Shown in pieces: positions 18,951 to 26,499 of a stretch of DNA of 64,000 nt (positions are counted from its first letter, which is position 1; each line of letters starts with the position of its first letter). Under the pieces are notes generated by a model. It was given only the letters and a program-made list of their open reading frames with translations, made no database searches and was not told the origin of the DNA. The stretch covers positions 5,084,001 to 5,148,000 of the forward strand of contig NZ_AP022601.1 of NCBI RefSeq assembly GCF_010726765.1. The letters run 5' to 3'. The position numbers were made by a program, and so were the translations under genes. The DNA is from Mycobacterium gallinarum. Lineage in GTDB: Bacteria; Actinomycetota; Actinomycetes; Mycobacteriales; Mycobacteriaceae.

Positions 18951-19519
18951 GTCCGATTCGGTGGTGGCCGCCGGTCGGGGTGACCGCGATGATCGTGCTC
19001 GGACTTGCCGTCGGTAAGGGATCCACCCCGCTCGACGACTGGTTCCAGACGCTCAATCGCAGTGTCGCTCAAGACCTGTCCAACCTTGCAAAGCCACTGT
19101 CGCTCGCCATCCTCGGCGTCACGGTCGTGGGCATCGCACTGTATCGCCGGTGTTGGAGGCTGGCTCTGGCCGCCACAGTGTTTCCGCCGCTGACCTACCT
19201 GCTCGTGCAGTTCATCAAGCCGGTCTTCGGGCGAATCAAGGAAGGCGGCCTCGCGTACCCGAGTGGGCACATCACGACGACGACGATCGTGTTGGGCCTC
19301 TTCGTGCTGGTGGCAGGGGGTGCCCTGTGGGCGGTGCTGACCGCGGTCACCTACGTCGCGCTCGCCATGGTCGGCGTGGGCTCGACGTTTCATTACTTCA
19401 CCGACACTGTCGGCGGGTTGCTGCTCGGCACCTCCGTCGTGGGCGTCGCGGCGCTCGTCGCCCACCGTGACTTGACACGTGTCAACCCCGGTGCGATCTA
19501 CGTCACACGCGGTGGCTAG
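18947..19519 (+). CDS. PAP2-superfamily membrane phosphatase
   Basis: 190 residues with about five membrane helices and the three phosphatase motifs in order: KPVFGRIKEG (a shortened KxxxxxxRP-type motif), PSGH, and STFHYFTDTVGG with the catalytic His. Members remove phosphate from lipid phosphates such as phosphatidic acid or polyprenyl diphosphate. The GTG start overlaps the DinB stop (GTGA), so the two genes are translationally coupled. The first motif ends in RIKEG and lacks the usual proline, a small deviation. Confidence 0.8.
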   Translation: MSPIRWWPPVGVTAMIVLGLAVGKGSTPLDDWFQTLNRSVAQDLSNLAKPLSLAILGVTVVGIALYRRCWRLALAATVFPPLTYLLVQFIKPVFGRIKEGGLAYPSGHITTTTIVLGLFVLVAGGALWAVLTAVTYVALAMVGVGSTFHYFTDTVGGLLLGTSVVGVAALVAHRDLTRVNPGAIYVTRGG

Positions 19520-19528
19520 CATGGGGCT

Positions 19529-21055
19529 ATGACCGCGACGCCAGATGTTGATCTGCCCCCGGAATCGCAAGCCGCCACTGTCCTCAATCCCGCGACCGGC
19601 GCTGTCGCCGGAACCGTGCGGTGGACCGACCCCGCCGACGTGCCCCGCATCGCGGCGGGCTTGCGCCGGGCGCAACGCGAATGGGAGGCCCGCGGGCCCA
19701 AGGGCCGCGCCAAGGTGCTGGCCCGCTTCGCCGTCTGGATGGGCGAGCACCGTGACGAGATTGAGCAGCTGCTGATCAAGGAGACCGGTAAGTCGGCGAC
19801 CGACGCCGCCCAAGAGGTGCCGCTGCTGATCATGATCGCCTCGTACTACATCAAGACGATGGAAAAGGCGCTGGCGCCTGAGGCCCGGCCCGCGTCGCTG
19901 CCCTTCCTGAACATCAAGAAGGTGACGGTGCACTACCGGCCGCGGCCGATCGTCGCCATCGTCGCACCGTGGAACTATCCCGTGGCCAACCTCCTGATGG
20001 ACGGCATCGCCGCGTTGGCGGCGGGCTGCGCGGTCCTCCTCAAACCCTCCGAGCGCACCCCACTGACCGCTGAGCTGTTGTTGCGCGGCTGGGCGGACTC
20101 CGGCGCGCCCGAGGTCATGGCGATCGTCCAGGGGGCAAGGGAGGCCGTCGAGGCCGTCGTCGACAACGCCGACTACGTCCAGTTCACCGGGTCATCCGCG
20201 ACAGGCGCCAAGGTCGCCGAGCGCGCGGCGCGCCGACTCACGCCGGTGAGCCTCGAACTCGGTGGCAAGGACCCGATGGTCGTGCTCGAGGATGCCGACA
20301 TCGACCTTGCCGCGCACGCTGCGGTCTGGGGTGCGTTCTTCAACGCCGGCCAGACATGTGTGTCCGTCGAGCGGGTGTACGTGCTCGAACCGGTCTACGA
20401 CCAGTTCGTCGCCGCCGTCGTGCGCGACGTCAAGAACCTGAAGATGGGCGCGGGCGAGGGGCACGACTTCGGCGCCCTCATCGACGACTCCCAGCTCGCA
20501 GTCACCGAGCGTCATGTCGCCGACGCCGTCGCCAAGGGCGCGAAGGTGCTCACCGGCGGCAAGCGCGCGACGGGCCCCGGCAGCTTCTACGAGCCGACGG
20601 TGCTCGTCGACGTCGACCACACGATGGACTGCATGACGGAGGAGACGTTCGGCCCCACTCTGCCCATCATGAAGGTCGCCTCTGTCGCCGAAGCGGTACG
20701 CCTGTCGAACGACAGCCCGTACGGCCTCAGCGCGTCGGTGTTCTCGAAGGACATCGACCGCGCGAAAGACGTTGCGGTGGAATTGGATTGCGGGGCCGTC
20801 AACATCAACGACGTGATCTCGAACCTGATGTGCACCACGGCGCCGATGGGTGGCTGGAAGACATCGGGCATCGGAGCTCGCTTCGGCGGCGCCGACGGTG
20901 TGCGCAAGTTCTGCCGCCAGGAGGTCGTGGTCGCGCCCCGCACCAACATCGGTGCGGGCGGCAACTACTACAACAACTCGCTGCGGGCACTGAAGCGGAT
21001 GAACACGATGATGACGAAGCTCGCGTTGATCCGGCCCAAGCGCACCGCCAAGTAG
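19529..21055 (+). CDS. NAD(P)-dependent aldehyde dehydrogenase (succinate-semialdehyde dehydrogenase-like)
   Basis: A 508-residue aldehyde dehydrogenase. Visible are the cofactor segment APWNYP, the FTGSSATGAKV loop, the general-base motif LELGGKDP, and the catalytic cysteine in NAGQTCVSVER. It oxidises an aldehyde to an acid; the closest named group is the succinate-semialdehyde dehydrogenases (GabD2-like), but this cannot be fixed. TAGCAT at 19517-19522 lies 6 bases before the ATG, so the mRNA is probably leaderless. The long C-terminal extension after residue 460, with basic residues, is typical of actinobacterial members. A PPK2 remnant follows 50 bases downstream. Confidence 0.88.
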   Translation: MTATPDVDLPPESQAATVLNPATGAVAGTVRWTDPADVPRIAAGLRRAQREWEARGPKGRAKVLARFAVWMGEHRDEIEQLLIKETGKSATDAAQEVPLLIMIASYYIKTMEKALAPEARPASLPFLNIKKVTVHYRPRPIVAIVAPWNYPVANLLMDGIAALAAGCAVLLKPSERTPLTAELLLRGWADSGAPEVMAIVQGAREAVEAVVDNADYVQFTGSSATGAKVAERAARRLTPVSLELGGKDPMVVLEDADIDLAAHAAVWGAFFNAGQTCVSVERVYVLEPVYDQFVAAVVRDVKNLKMGAGEGHDFGALIDDSQLAVTERHVADAVAKGAKVLTGGKRATGPGSFYEPTVLVDVDHTMDCMTEETFGPTLPIMKVASVAEAVRLSNDSPYGLSASVFSKDIDRAKDVAVELDCGAVNINDVISNLMCTTAPMGGWKTSGIGARFGGADGVRKFCRQEVVVAPRTNIGAGGNYYNNSLRALKRMNTMMTKLALIRPKRTAK

Positions 21056-21103
21056 CGCCTCCGCACGCCACCTTGCGTTCGTCTTTGCGTCAGCCTCGCT
21101 TAC

Positions 21104-21349
21104 GCGCTGTCGTCGACGGACCTCGCGTCGCTGGACAAACGGGATGCCTACACCGCGGCCAAGGAGGACATGTTCGAGCTCATTGACACCGACATCGCCC
21201 CCTGGACGGTCGTCAAGAGCAACGACAAGAAGCGTGCTCGCATCAACGCCATGCGCCACGTCCTCGGTAAGTTCGACTAAGACAACAAGGACCGCGAGGT
21301 GGTCGCCGAGGCGGACCCCCTCATCGTGGGACGTGCGCTGGCCGACTGA
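21104..21349 (+). pseudogene. Remnant of a class I-type polyphosphate kinase 2 gene
   Basis: The 352-base gap 21056-21407 has no intact gene but one frame translates as the C-terminal part of a PPK2: DLASLDKRDAYTAAKEDMF, then APWTVVKSNDKKRARI, an FD-stop-DN junction and DPLIVGRAL. PPK2 uses polyphosphate to phosphorylate nucleotides. The in-frame TAA at 21278-21280 falls where relatives usually have FDY, one base from a tyrosine codon. A normal stop TGA is at 21347. The N-terminal two-thirds, including Walker A, is missing. Upstream bases before about 21104 do not look coding. The family call rests on remembered PPK2 sequences. Confidence 0.78.
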
Positions 21350-21407
21350 TTCCGACCGCGTCCCCGGAGCCGCCCCGGCGGCGACATGAGGCCTGGGAGG
21401 AGGACGC

Positions 21408-22259
21408 GTGCGGTTCGTCGCGACTATGTTCCTTTGGCTGGTCACGACCGTTCTGCTGGCTGTGGCGGTCCCGACGATGTGGGCGCAGCGCAACGTGGTG
21501 AGCGAGGACGGATATGCGGCGCTGGCTGCGGCCGCGGCACAGGATCCGAAGCTGCAGCGCGCGATGGCGTCGGAGTTGACGGCGCAGATCCGCAGCTTCG
21601 CCGCCAACAACGGGTACGGCACCCTCAACACCGAGCTCGTCGGAAACGTCGTGACCGCCTACACCGGCAACGACGGATTCCCCGGCCAGTTTGCGCAGGC
21701 CAACCGAATCGCGCACCGCTGGATGTTCACCGACACGGTCCGGGCAGACGGCTCGGGGGACCGTTGGCTCGTCGACATCGCGCCGATGCTCAACGATCCG
21801 TCGATCAAGGAGACGCTCGGCGATCTCGACCTGGACGTTCCGCAGACGCTGACGGTGCCGATCACGGTGCCCGATTCGTCGGAGCTGCGGCCAGGCCAGC
21901 TACGGCTGTTGTCGACGTGGGGTCCGTGGGTCAGTGTCGGGTCGACGGTACTGGCGGGCATATCGGCGCTGCTGATGCTGGCGGCAGCCCGATCACGCGG
22001 CAAAGCACTTGTATCGCTTGGTATTTCGGCTCTGCTGGTGGGAGCCGGGGGATGGGCGGCGTTGGAAACGTCACAACGTTTCGTCGACGACGCACTGAAC
22101 CAGACGGCAGGCGACATCCGGCAGATCGCGGACGTCATGGTCGGCCAGGCCGAATTGAGCGCGCACCACTGGCTGAACCTGACGCTGGCTGCGGGCGGTG
22201 TGCTCGTGGTGTTCGGGGTCGCGGTGGCGATGCTGGGCGGTCTGCGCCGGCGGGACTAG
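21408..22259 (+). CDS. Membrane protein with extracytoplasmic domain, function unknown
   Basis: 283 residues starting at GTG with a GGGAGGAGG ribosome site. Helix one spans about 4-24; a long extracytoplasmic stretch (25-170) holds the QFAQANRIAHRWMFTD and LDLDVPQTLTVPITVPDS segments; three further helices follow (about 175-195, 202-222, 255-278). No enzyme motif is seen. Similar proteins are common in mycobacteria without known role. Confidence 0.7.
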   Translation: MRFVATMFLWLVTTVLLAVAVPTMWAQRNVVSEDGYAALAAAAAQDPKLQRAMASELTAQIRSFAANNGYGTLNTELVGNVVTAYTGNDGFPGQFAQANRIAHRWMFTDTVRADGSGDRWLVDIAPMLNDPSIKETLGDLDLDVPQTLTVPITVPDSSELRPGQLRLLSTWGPWVSVGSTVLAGISALLMLAAARSRGKALVSLGISALLVGAGGWAALETSQRFVDDALNQTAGDIRQIADVMVGQAELSAHHWLNLTLAAGGVLVVFGVAVAMLGGLRRRD

Positions 22260-22291
22260 GCGCCACCGTCCTCCCGGGTACCGTTCTGCCC

Positions 22292-23269
22292 ATGCCATTC
22301 GTGTCGGACATCGCGGGACCTCAGCAGCCTGTCCGGGCACCGGCGGTGCTGGTCTCGGGTTCTTTTCGCCGTACCAGCACCATCGACACGCATCCGGCCG
22401 GGACCGGCGATTCCGACGTCGACCTGAGGGCCCGCGACGTGACGGCAGATCAGGACGCCGTCGAGGTGCTGGGCGAGACGCGGATTCGAGCGCACCTGTC
22501 GCAACGGGTGATCGACAGCATCGAGTCCGCCCCGCGCGTCGAGCGACTGGACCGGTTGCTGGGCAGCCGCGTCGGCCCCGGATTCCGCTCGGCGGTGGGC
22601 AAGCTGCTCCCCGGTGAGGCGCAGCGCGCGAGCAGGCTGCACCTGTTGCTCGACGACTGGGTCGGCGCGGCTCTGGTATCCGGCTACGCGGTGCAGCACG
22701 CGGCGATCGTTCTCGGCGTCGAGGAGAAGTTGCCTGCCGGCACCGCAGACCGCATGGCGGGCATCTGCGCGGGGTTCGCGCCGGAGGCTTCGCTCATCGA
22801 TTACGCCAGGCGGTACGACGTCATTCCGTCGGTCCACGGCCCGGTGGCACCGCCACTGGATGGTCTGCATCCCGTCGAACCACTGCGCGCGCACGGTATG
22901 CGACGGTTTCGGCGGCTCGATCTTGTTCCCGCGGAGGGAGATTCCGCGGGATTTGAGGCGCACTTCCGGGATTCGCATGTGGACGGCGAAGGTGTCGAGA
23001 CGATCGTGCACGAGTACACCGTCGTCGGCACGGTGGATACGTCGACGCGGACCATCACATCGGTGAGGGCGGATGTGCGAGTGCTGCCGTGGCGGGAATG
23101 TCCCGGCGCGATCAACAGCGCCGAGCGGATTCGCGGAATGGCGCTGCCGGAGATGCGCGAACGTATTCGCGGCGAGTTCGTGGGTATCAGCACGTGCACG
23201 CATCTCAACGACACGCTGCGCTGTATCGCCGATCTCGATGCGCTGGTGGATCTGTTCAGGGCTCGATGA
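22292..23269 (+). CDS. DUF2889-family protein
   Basis: 325 residues from the ATG at 22292, with TACCGT (22279-22284) 7 bases upstream. The N-terminal half includes FRRTSTIDTHPAG and RARDVTADQDAVEVL, and the C-terminal half has LPWRECPGAINSAERI and THLNDTLRCIADLDAL, the pattern of DUF2889 proteins. DUF2889 genes often sit beside aromatic or CoA-ester catabolism genes. Function is unknown. It overlaps the convergent crotonase by 14 bases. Confidence 0.72.
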   Translation: MPFVSDIAGPQQPVRAPAVLVSGSFRRTSTIDTHPAGTGDSDVDLRARDVTADQDAVEVLGETRIRAHLSQRVIDSIESAPRVERLDRLLGSRVGPGFRSAVGKLLPGEAQRASRLHLLLDDWVGAALVSGYAVQHAAIVLGVEEKLPAGTADRMAGICAGFAPEASLIDYARRYDVIPSVHGPVAPPLDGLHPVEPLRAHGMRRFRRLDLVPAEGDSAGFEAHFRDSHVDGEGVETIVHEYTVVGTVDTSTRTITSVRADVRVLPWRECPGAINSAERIRGMALPEMRERIRGEFVGISTCTHLNDTLRCIADLDALVDLFRAR

Positions 23270-24158
23270 CGTGCGACGGGTCCGGCCTGCGCTCCGTGGG
23301 TGCCTGGCTGTAGTCGCCCCACGGTCCGTCGCGTTCCTCGATGGCCGCCCGAACGCCTTGTGAGCCAGCGGTTTCGATGAATGACAGCGCTTCGGGAGTG
23401 TTGCGCATCAGCCCGTCGAGGATGCCGCCGAGTGTCTGGGTGGAGGACAGTCCCATGTTCTCGTAGGCCTGGTTGACGATGAGCTTCTGTGCCTGCAGCT
23501 GAGACAGCGGGATCTTGGCGAGCTTGTCGGCGATCTCTTTGACCCGGGCCTCGAGTTTCTCGAACGGCACGGACTCGTTGATGAGTTCGACTGCGGCGGC
23601 TTCTTTTCCGGTCAACGGCTCCCCGGTCAGCGAGTGCCACTTCACCTTCGCCAGGCTCAGTCGGTACAGCCACATGCCGGTGAGGTACGCGCCCCACATG
23701 CGGGCATAGGGAGTGCCGATGACGGCGTCATCACTGGCGATGACGATGTCCGCGCACAGTGCGTAGTCGCTTGCGCCGCCGACGCACCAGCCGTGGACTT
23801 GGGCGATGACGGGTTTGGACGCTCGCCAGATCGCCATGAACTTCTGTGTGGGCCCGGTCTCGCGGGCGCTGACCATCGCGAAATCCTTGCCCGGATCCCA
23901 GCGACCGTCGGTGTTCATCGCCTCGCCCCAGTGCTGGAAGCCGCCGCCGAAGTCGTAGCCGCCGGAGAACGCGCGACCGGCGCCGCGAAGCACGATCACC
24001 TTGATCGAGGAGTCGCGTTCGGCCAGCCCGATGGCCTTTTCGATCTCGTCGGGCATCGGCGGGACGATGGTGTTGAGCTGCTCGGGCCGGTTCAGGGTGA
24101 TGGTCGCGACATGTGACTCGGTCTTGTAGAGCAGGGTTTCGAACGTCGGGGTCGACAT
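23256..24158 (-). CDS. echA2: Enoyl-CoA hydratase/isomerase (crotonase), EchA2-like
   Basis: A 300-residue crotonase with the oxyanion-hole segments LRGAGRAFSGGYDFGG and QVHGWCVGGASDYALCADI. The glutamate used for hydration is not obvious where typical hydratases have it, so isomerase or other acyl-CoA chemistry is possible. The mid-insert with FQHWGEAMNTDGRWDPG is characteristic of the mycobacterial EchA2-like group, and position upstream of the Rv0457c-type peptidase matches echA2 in M. tuberculosis, although efeO-efeB intervene here. The ATG at 24158 has no clear ribosome site. The upstream reading to 24323 overlaps the IdeR region and is rejected. Confidence 0.83.
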   Translation of the reverse strand: MSTPTFETLLYKTESHVATITLNRPEQLNTIVPPMPDEIEKAIGLAERDSSIKVIVLRGAGRAFSGGYDFGGGFQHWGEAMNTDGRWDPGKDFAMVSARETGPTQKFMAIWRASKPVIAQVHGWCVGGASDYALCADIVIASDDAVIGTPYARMWGAYLTGMWLYRLSLAKVKWHSLTGEPLTGKEAAAVELINESVPFEKLEARVKEIADKLAKIPLSQLQAQKLIVNQAYENMGLSSTQTLGGILDGLMRNTPEALSFIETAGSQGVRAAIEERDGPWGDYSQAPTERRPDPSHVIEP

Positions 24159-24237
24159 AGGGAGAGTTTCGCAGCGATGCGTCGTTGCGGTGCGCAAAAA
24201 GGAGCTCACAGCGACTTCACAGTGAATGGACGACCTC

Positions 24238-24256
24238 TTAGGTGTGCCTACCCTCC
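24238..24256 (+). promoter_or_regulatory. Probable IdeR (DtxR-type) iron box
   Basis: TTAGGTGTGCCTACCCTCC matches the IdeR consensus TTAGGTTAGSCTAACCTAA at 14 of 19 positions, with the left arm intact. It precedes a TATGTT -10-like hexamer (24272-24277) and efeO, and a second weaker half-site, CCTAACTTAG, follows at 24285-24294. Iron-bound IdeR would repress efeO-efeB in iron-replete cells. Confidence 0.68.
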
Positions 24257-24304
24257 GGCCTGCGGGAATGCTATGTTTTGCCTTTCCTAACTTAGAGGGT
24301 GCAA

Positions 24305-25231
24305 ATGAATCGCTATTTCGCATGGTCGGTGCCGGTCGTAGCCGCGAGTCTCATGCTCTCGGGCTGCTCCAGCGACGCGGGCAGTTCCGAGGAGACGTCG
24401 ACCGCCACCGCGACCACGACCTCGTCGAGTGCCGCCGCTGCCGCTCCCGATCCGTTGGCCGAGCAGGCCGCTGCGGAGTACAAGACGTATGCCACCGGTC
24501 AGATCGACGAACTCGTGGGCGTCGTCAAGGTGCTCACCGACGCCGTGCGCGCGAACAATCTGCAGGCCGCGCAGGACGCGTACGCGCCGTCCCGTATCCC
24601 GTGGGAGCGCATCGAACCGCTGGCCGGCCTCGTCGAGGAGATCGACGGCAAGGTCGATGCGCGAGTCGATGACTTCGCCGGCGTCGACGACGCGGAGTTC
24701 ACCGGCTGGCACCGCCTCGAATACCTGCTGTTCCAGCAGAACACGACCGAGGGTGGCGCCCCGTTCGCCGATCAGCTCGACGCAGACATCGCTGCCCTCA
24801 AGGAGCAGTTCCCCTCGGTCGAGGTGAAGCCGGTGGACGTCGCGACCGGTGCGGCCGAGCTGATCGAAGAGGTCTCCGAGGGCAAGATCACCGGCGAGGA
24901 GGACCGCTACTCCAAGACCGACCTGTGGGACTTCGACGCCAACCTGCAGGGCTCGCAGGCCGCGGTCGACAAGCTGAAGCCGGCTCTGGAGAAGGCTGAT
25001 CCGGAGCTGCTCGGCAAGATCGAGACCGGCTTCGCCGACATCAACGCCACTCTGCAGCCGCTGCGCCGCGGCGACGGCTGGGTGCTCTACTGCACCGAGA
25101 ACGACCCCTACCCGTCGCCTCGCTGCACCGGCGTGACCGTTGACCCCCCGACCATCGACAAGCTCAAGGCCCAGCTGGCCGGCCTGTCGGAAAATGTGTC
25201 CCAGGTCGCGGGGGTCTTGAAGCTGTCGTGA
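24305..25231 (+). CDS. efeO: EfeO-type iron-uptake lipoprotein (M75/imelysin family)
   Basis: 308 residues. The ATG at 24305 follows an AGAGGGTG ribosome site. A signal peptide ends in the lipobox LSGC with Cys21, so it should be anchored outside the membrane. A Ser/Thr/Ala linker follows, then the imelysin-like domain with GWHRLEYLLFQ (the HxxE iron-binding motif) and a double-helical bundle. EfeO delivers ferrous iron to EfeU or cooperates with EfeB. The lack of the N-terminal cupredoxin domain makes it the short, EfeM-like form. It overlaps efeB (GTGA). No efeU lies nearby. Confidence 0.85.
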   Translation: MNRYFAWSVPVVAASLMLSGCSSDAGSSEETSTATATTTSSSAAAAAPDPLAEQAAAEYKTYATGQIDELVGVVKVLTDAVRANNLQAAQDAYAPSRIPWERIEPLAGLVEEIDGKVDARVDDFAGVDDAEFTGWHRLEYLLFQQNTTEGGAPFADQLDADIAALKEQFPSVEVKPVDVATGAAELIEEVSEGKITGEEDRYSKTDLWDFDANLQGSQAAVDKLKPALEKADPELLGKIETGFADINATLQPLRRGDGWVLYCTENDPYPSPRCTGVTVDPPTIDKLKAQLAGLSENVSQVAGVLKLS

Positions 25232-26499
25232 CCGAGCCGCAGTCGCGCCAGGGCATCTCGCGACGAGGGTTCGTCACGGGAGCCCTGAGCGCGGGTGCGG
25301 GGGCCGCTGTCGGAGCCGGCGCCACGTATGCGCTGACCAACTCCGGACGGAAGGCCCCCCCAGCGCCCGCCGCCCAAAAGAGATTCGTCCCGTTCGAGGG
25401 CGTTCATCAGACTGGCGTCACGGCGTTACCCATCCCCGAACAAGGGATGATCGCCTCCTTCAATGTCCAGTCCAAAGACCGCGCCGGGCTGACGACCGCG
25501 CTCAAGGAGCTCACCGAGGAGATCCGCGGGCTGATGGCCGGCAAACCGCCGGAAACGCGGGACGCGGCGTATCCGCCCGTGGACTCGGGCATCCTCGGCG
25601 AAAATCCGCCTGCCGACGACCTTTCGATCGTCGTCGGCGTCGGGGCGTCGTTGTTCGACGACCGATTCGGCCTTGCCGACCGCAAGCCCAAAGACCTTGA
25701 AACGATGCCGTTTCTGGCCAACGACCGACTGGATCCCAAGCTCTCGCATGGGGACATCTCGATCATCTTCGAGGCGGGTCACAACGACACCGTTCAGTTC
25801 GCGCTGCGGCAGGTGATGAGGCGGACGCGAAGCGACCTGGTGCTGCGATGGATGATCGACGGCTACGCCCGCGGCATCGGTGCAGGGCAGGCCTCAGATG
25901 CGGCCACCCCTCGAAACCTGTTGGGATTCAAGGACGGAACAGCCAACCTCGACGTCGACGACGCCGCGTTGATGGATCGCCACGTGTGGGTTGGTGCCGA
26001 CGACGGCGAACCAGAGTGGGCGGTCGGCGGTTCGTATCAGGCCGTCCGCATCATCCGGATGTTCGTCGAATTCTGGGACCGCACCCGGCTCATCGAGCAG
26101 GAGCAGCTCATCGGTCGGGCCAAGGTCAGCGGCGCACCACTGGGGCTGACGGGTGAGTTCACCGATCCCGACTATCCCGAAGATCCCGACGGCAAGCGGA
26201 TTCCGCTCGATGCGCACATCCGGCTGGCCAATCCCCGCACCCCCGAGACGGACGAAAACCTCATCCTGCGGCGCGGATTCAACTATTCACGCGGCTTCGA
26301 CGGTGCCGGCCGACTGGACCAGGGACTGGCGTTCGTCGCCTATCAGCGGAGCCTGGAGAAGGGCTTCCTCACCGTGCAACGTCGGCTCAAGGGTGAGCCG
26401 CTCGAGGAGTACATCATGCCGGTCGGCGGCGGATTCTTCTTCATCCTGCCGGGCGTGACGGGGCCGGACCGGTTCCTCGGCGATCGTCTGGTCGACTGA
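25228..26499 (+). CDS. efeB: EfeB-type Dyp haem peroxidase, Tat-exported
   Basis: 423 residues beginning with a twin-arginine signal (ISRRGFVTG, about residues 10-18, and a hydrophobic stretch to 35). The Dyp-peroxidase motifs LGFKDGTANLD (distal Asp) and LDAHIRLANPR (proximal haem His) are intact, and the C-terminal FILPGVTGPDRFLGDRLVD is typical. EfeB uses haem and peroxide outside the cell membrane and helps iron uptake or haem handling. The GTG start overlaps efeO's stop. Its 3' end overlaps the convergent peptidase by 59 bases. Confidence 0.9.
   Translation: MTEPQSRQGISRRGFVTGALSAGAGAAVGAGATYALTNSGRKAPPAPAAQKRFVPFEGVHQTGVTALPIPEQGMIASFNVQSKDRAGLTTALKELTEEIRGLMAGKPPETRDAAYPPVDSGILGENPPADDLSIVVGVGASLFDDRFGLADRKPKDLETMPFLANDRLDPKLSHGDISIIFEAGHNDTVQFALRQVMRRTRSDLVLRWMIDGYARGIGAGQASDAATPRNLLGFKDGTANLDVDDAALMDRHVWVGADDGEPEWAVGGSYQAVRIIRMFVEFWDRTRLIEQEQLIGRAKVSGAPLGLTGEFTDPDYPEDPDGKRIPLDAHIRLANPRTPETDENLILRRGFNYSRGFDGAGRLDQGLAFVAYQRSLEKGFLTVQRRLKGEPLEEYIMPVGGGFFFILPGVTGPDRFLGDRLVD

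Noticed and set aside
20192..21631. 479-codon antisense frame over the aldehyde dehydrogenase and PPK2 remnant
   Set aside because: It crosses several unrelated units and has no recognisable domain.
24285..24294. Second full IdeR box before efeO
   Set aside because: Only the CCTAACTTAG half resembles the consensus; the other half has few matches, so it is noted as a half-site.
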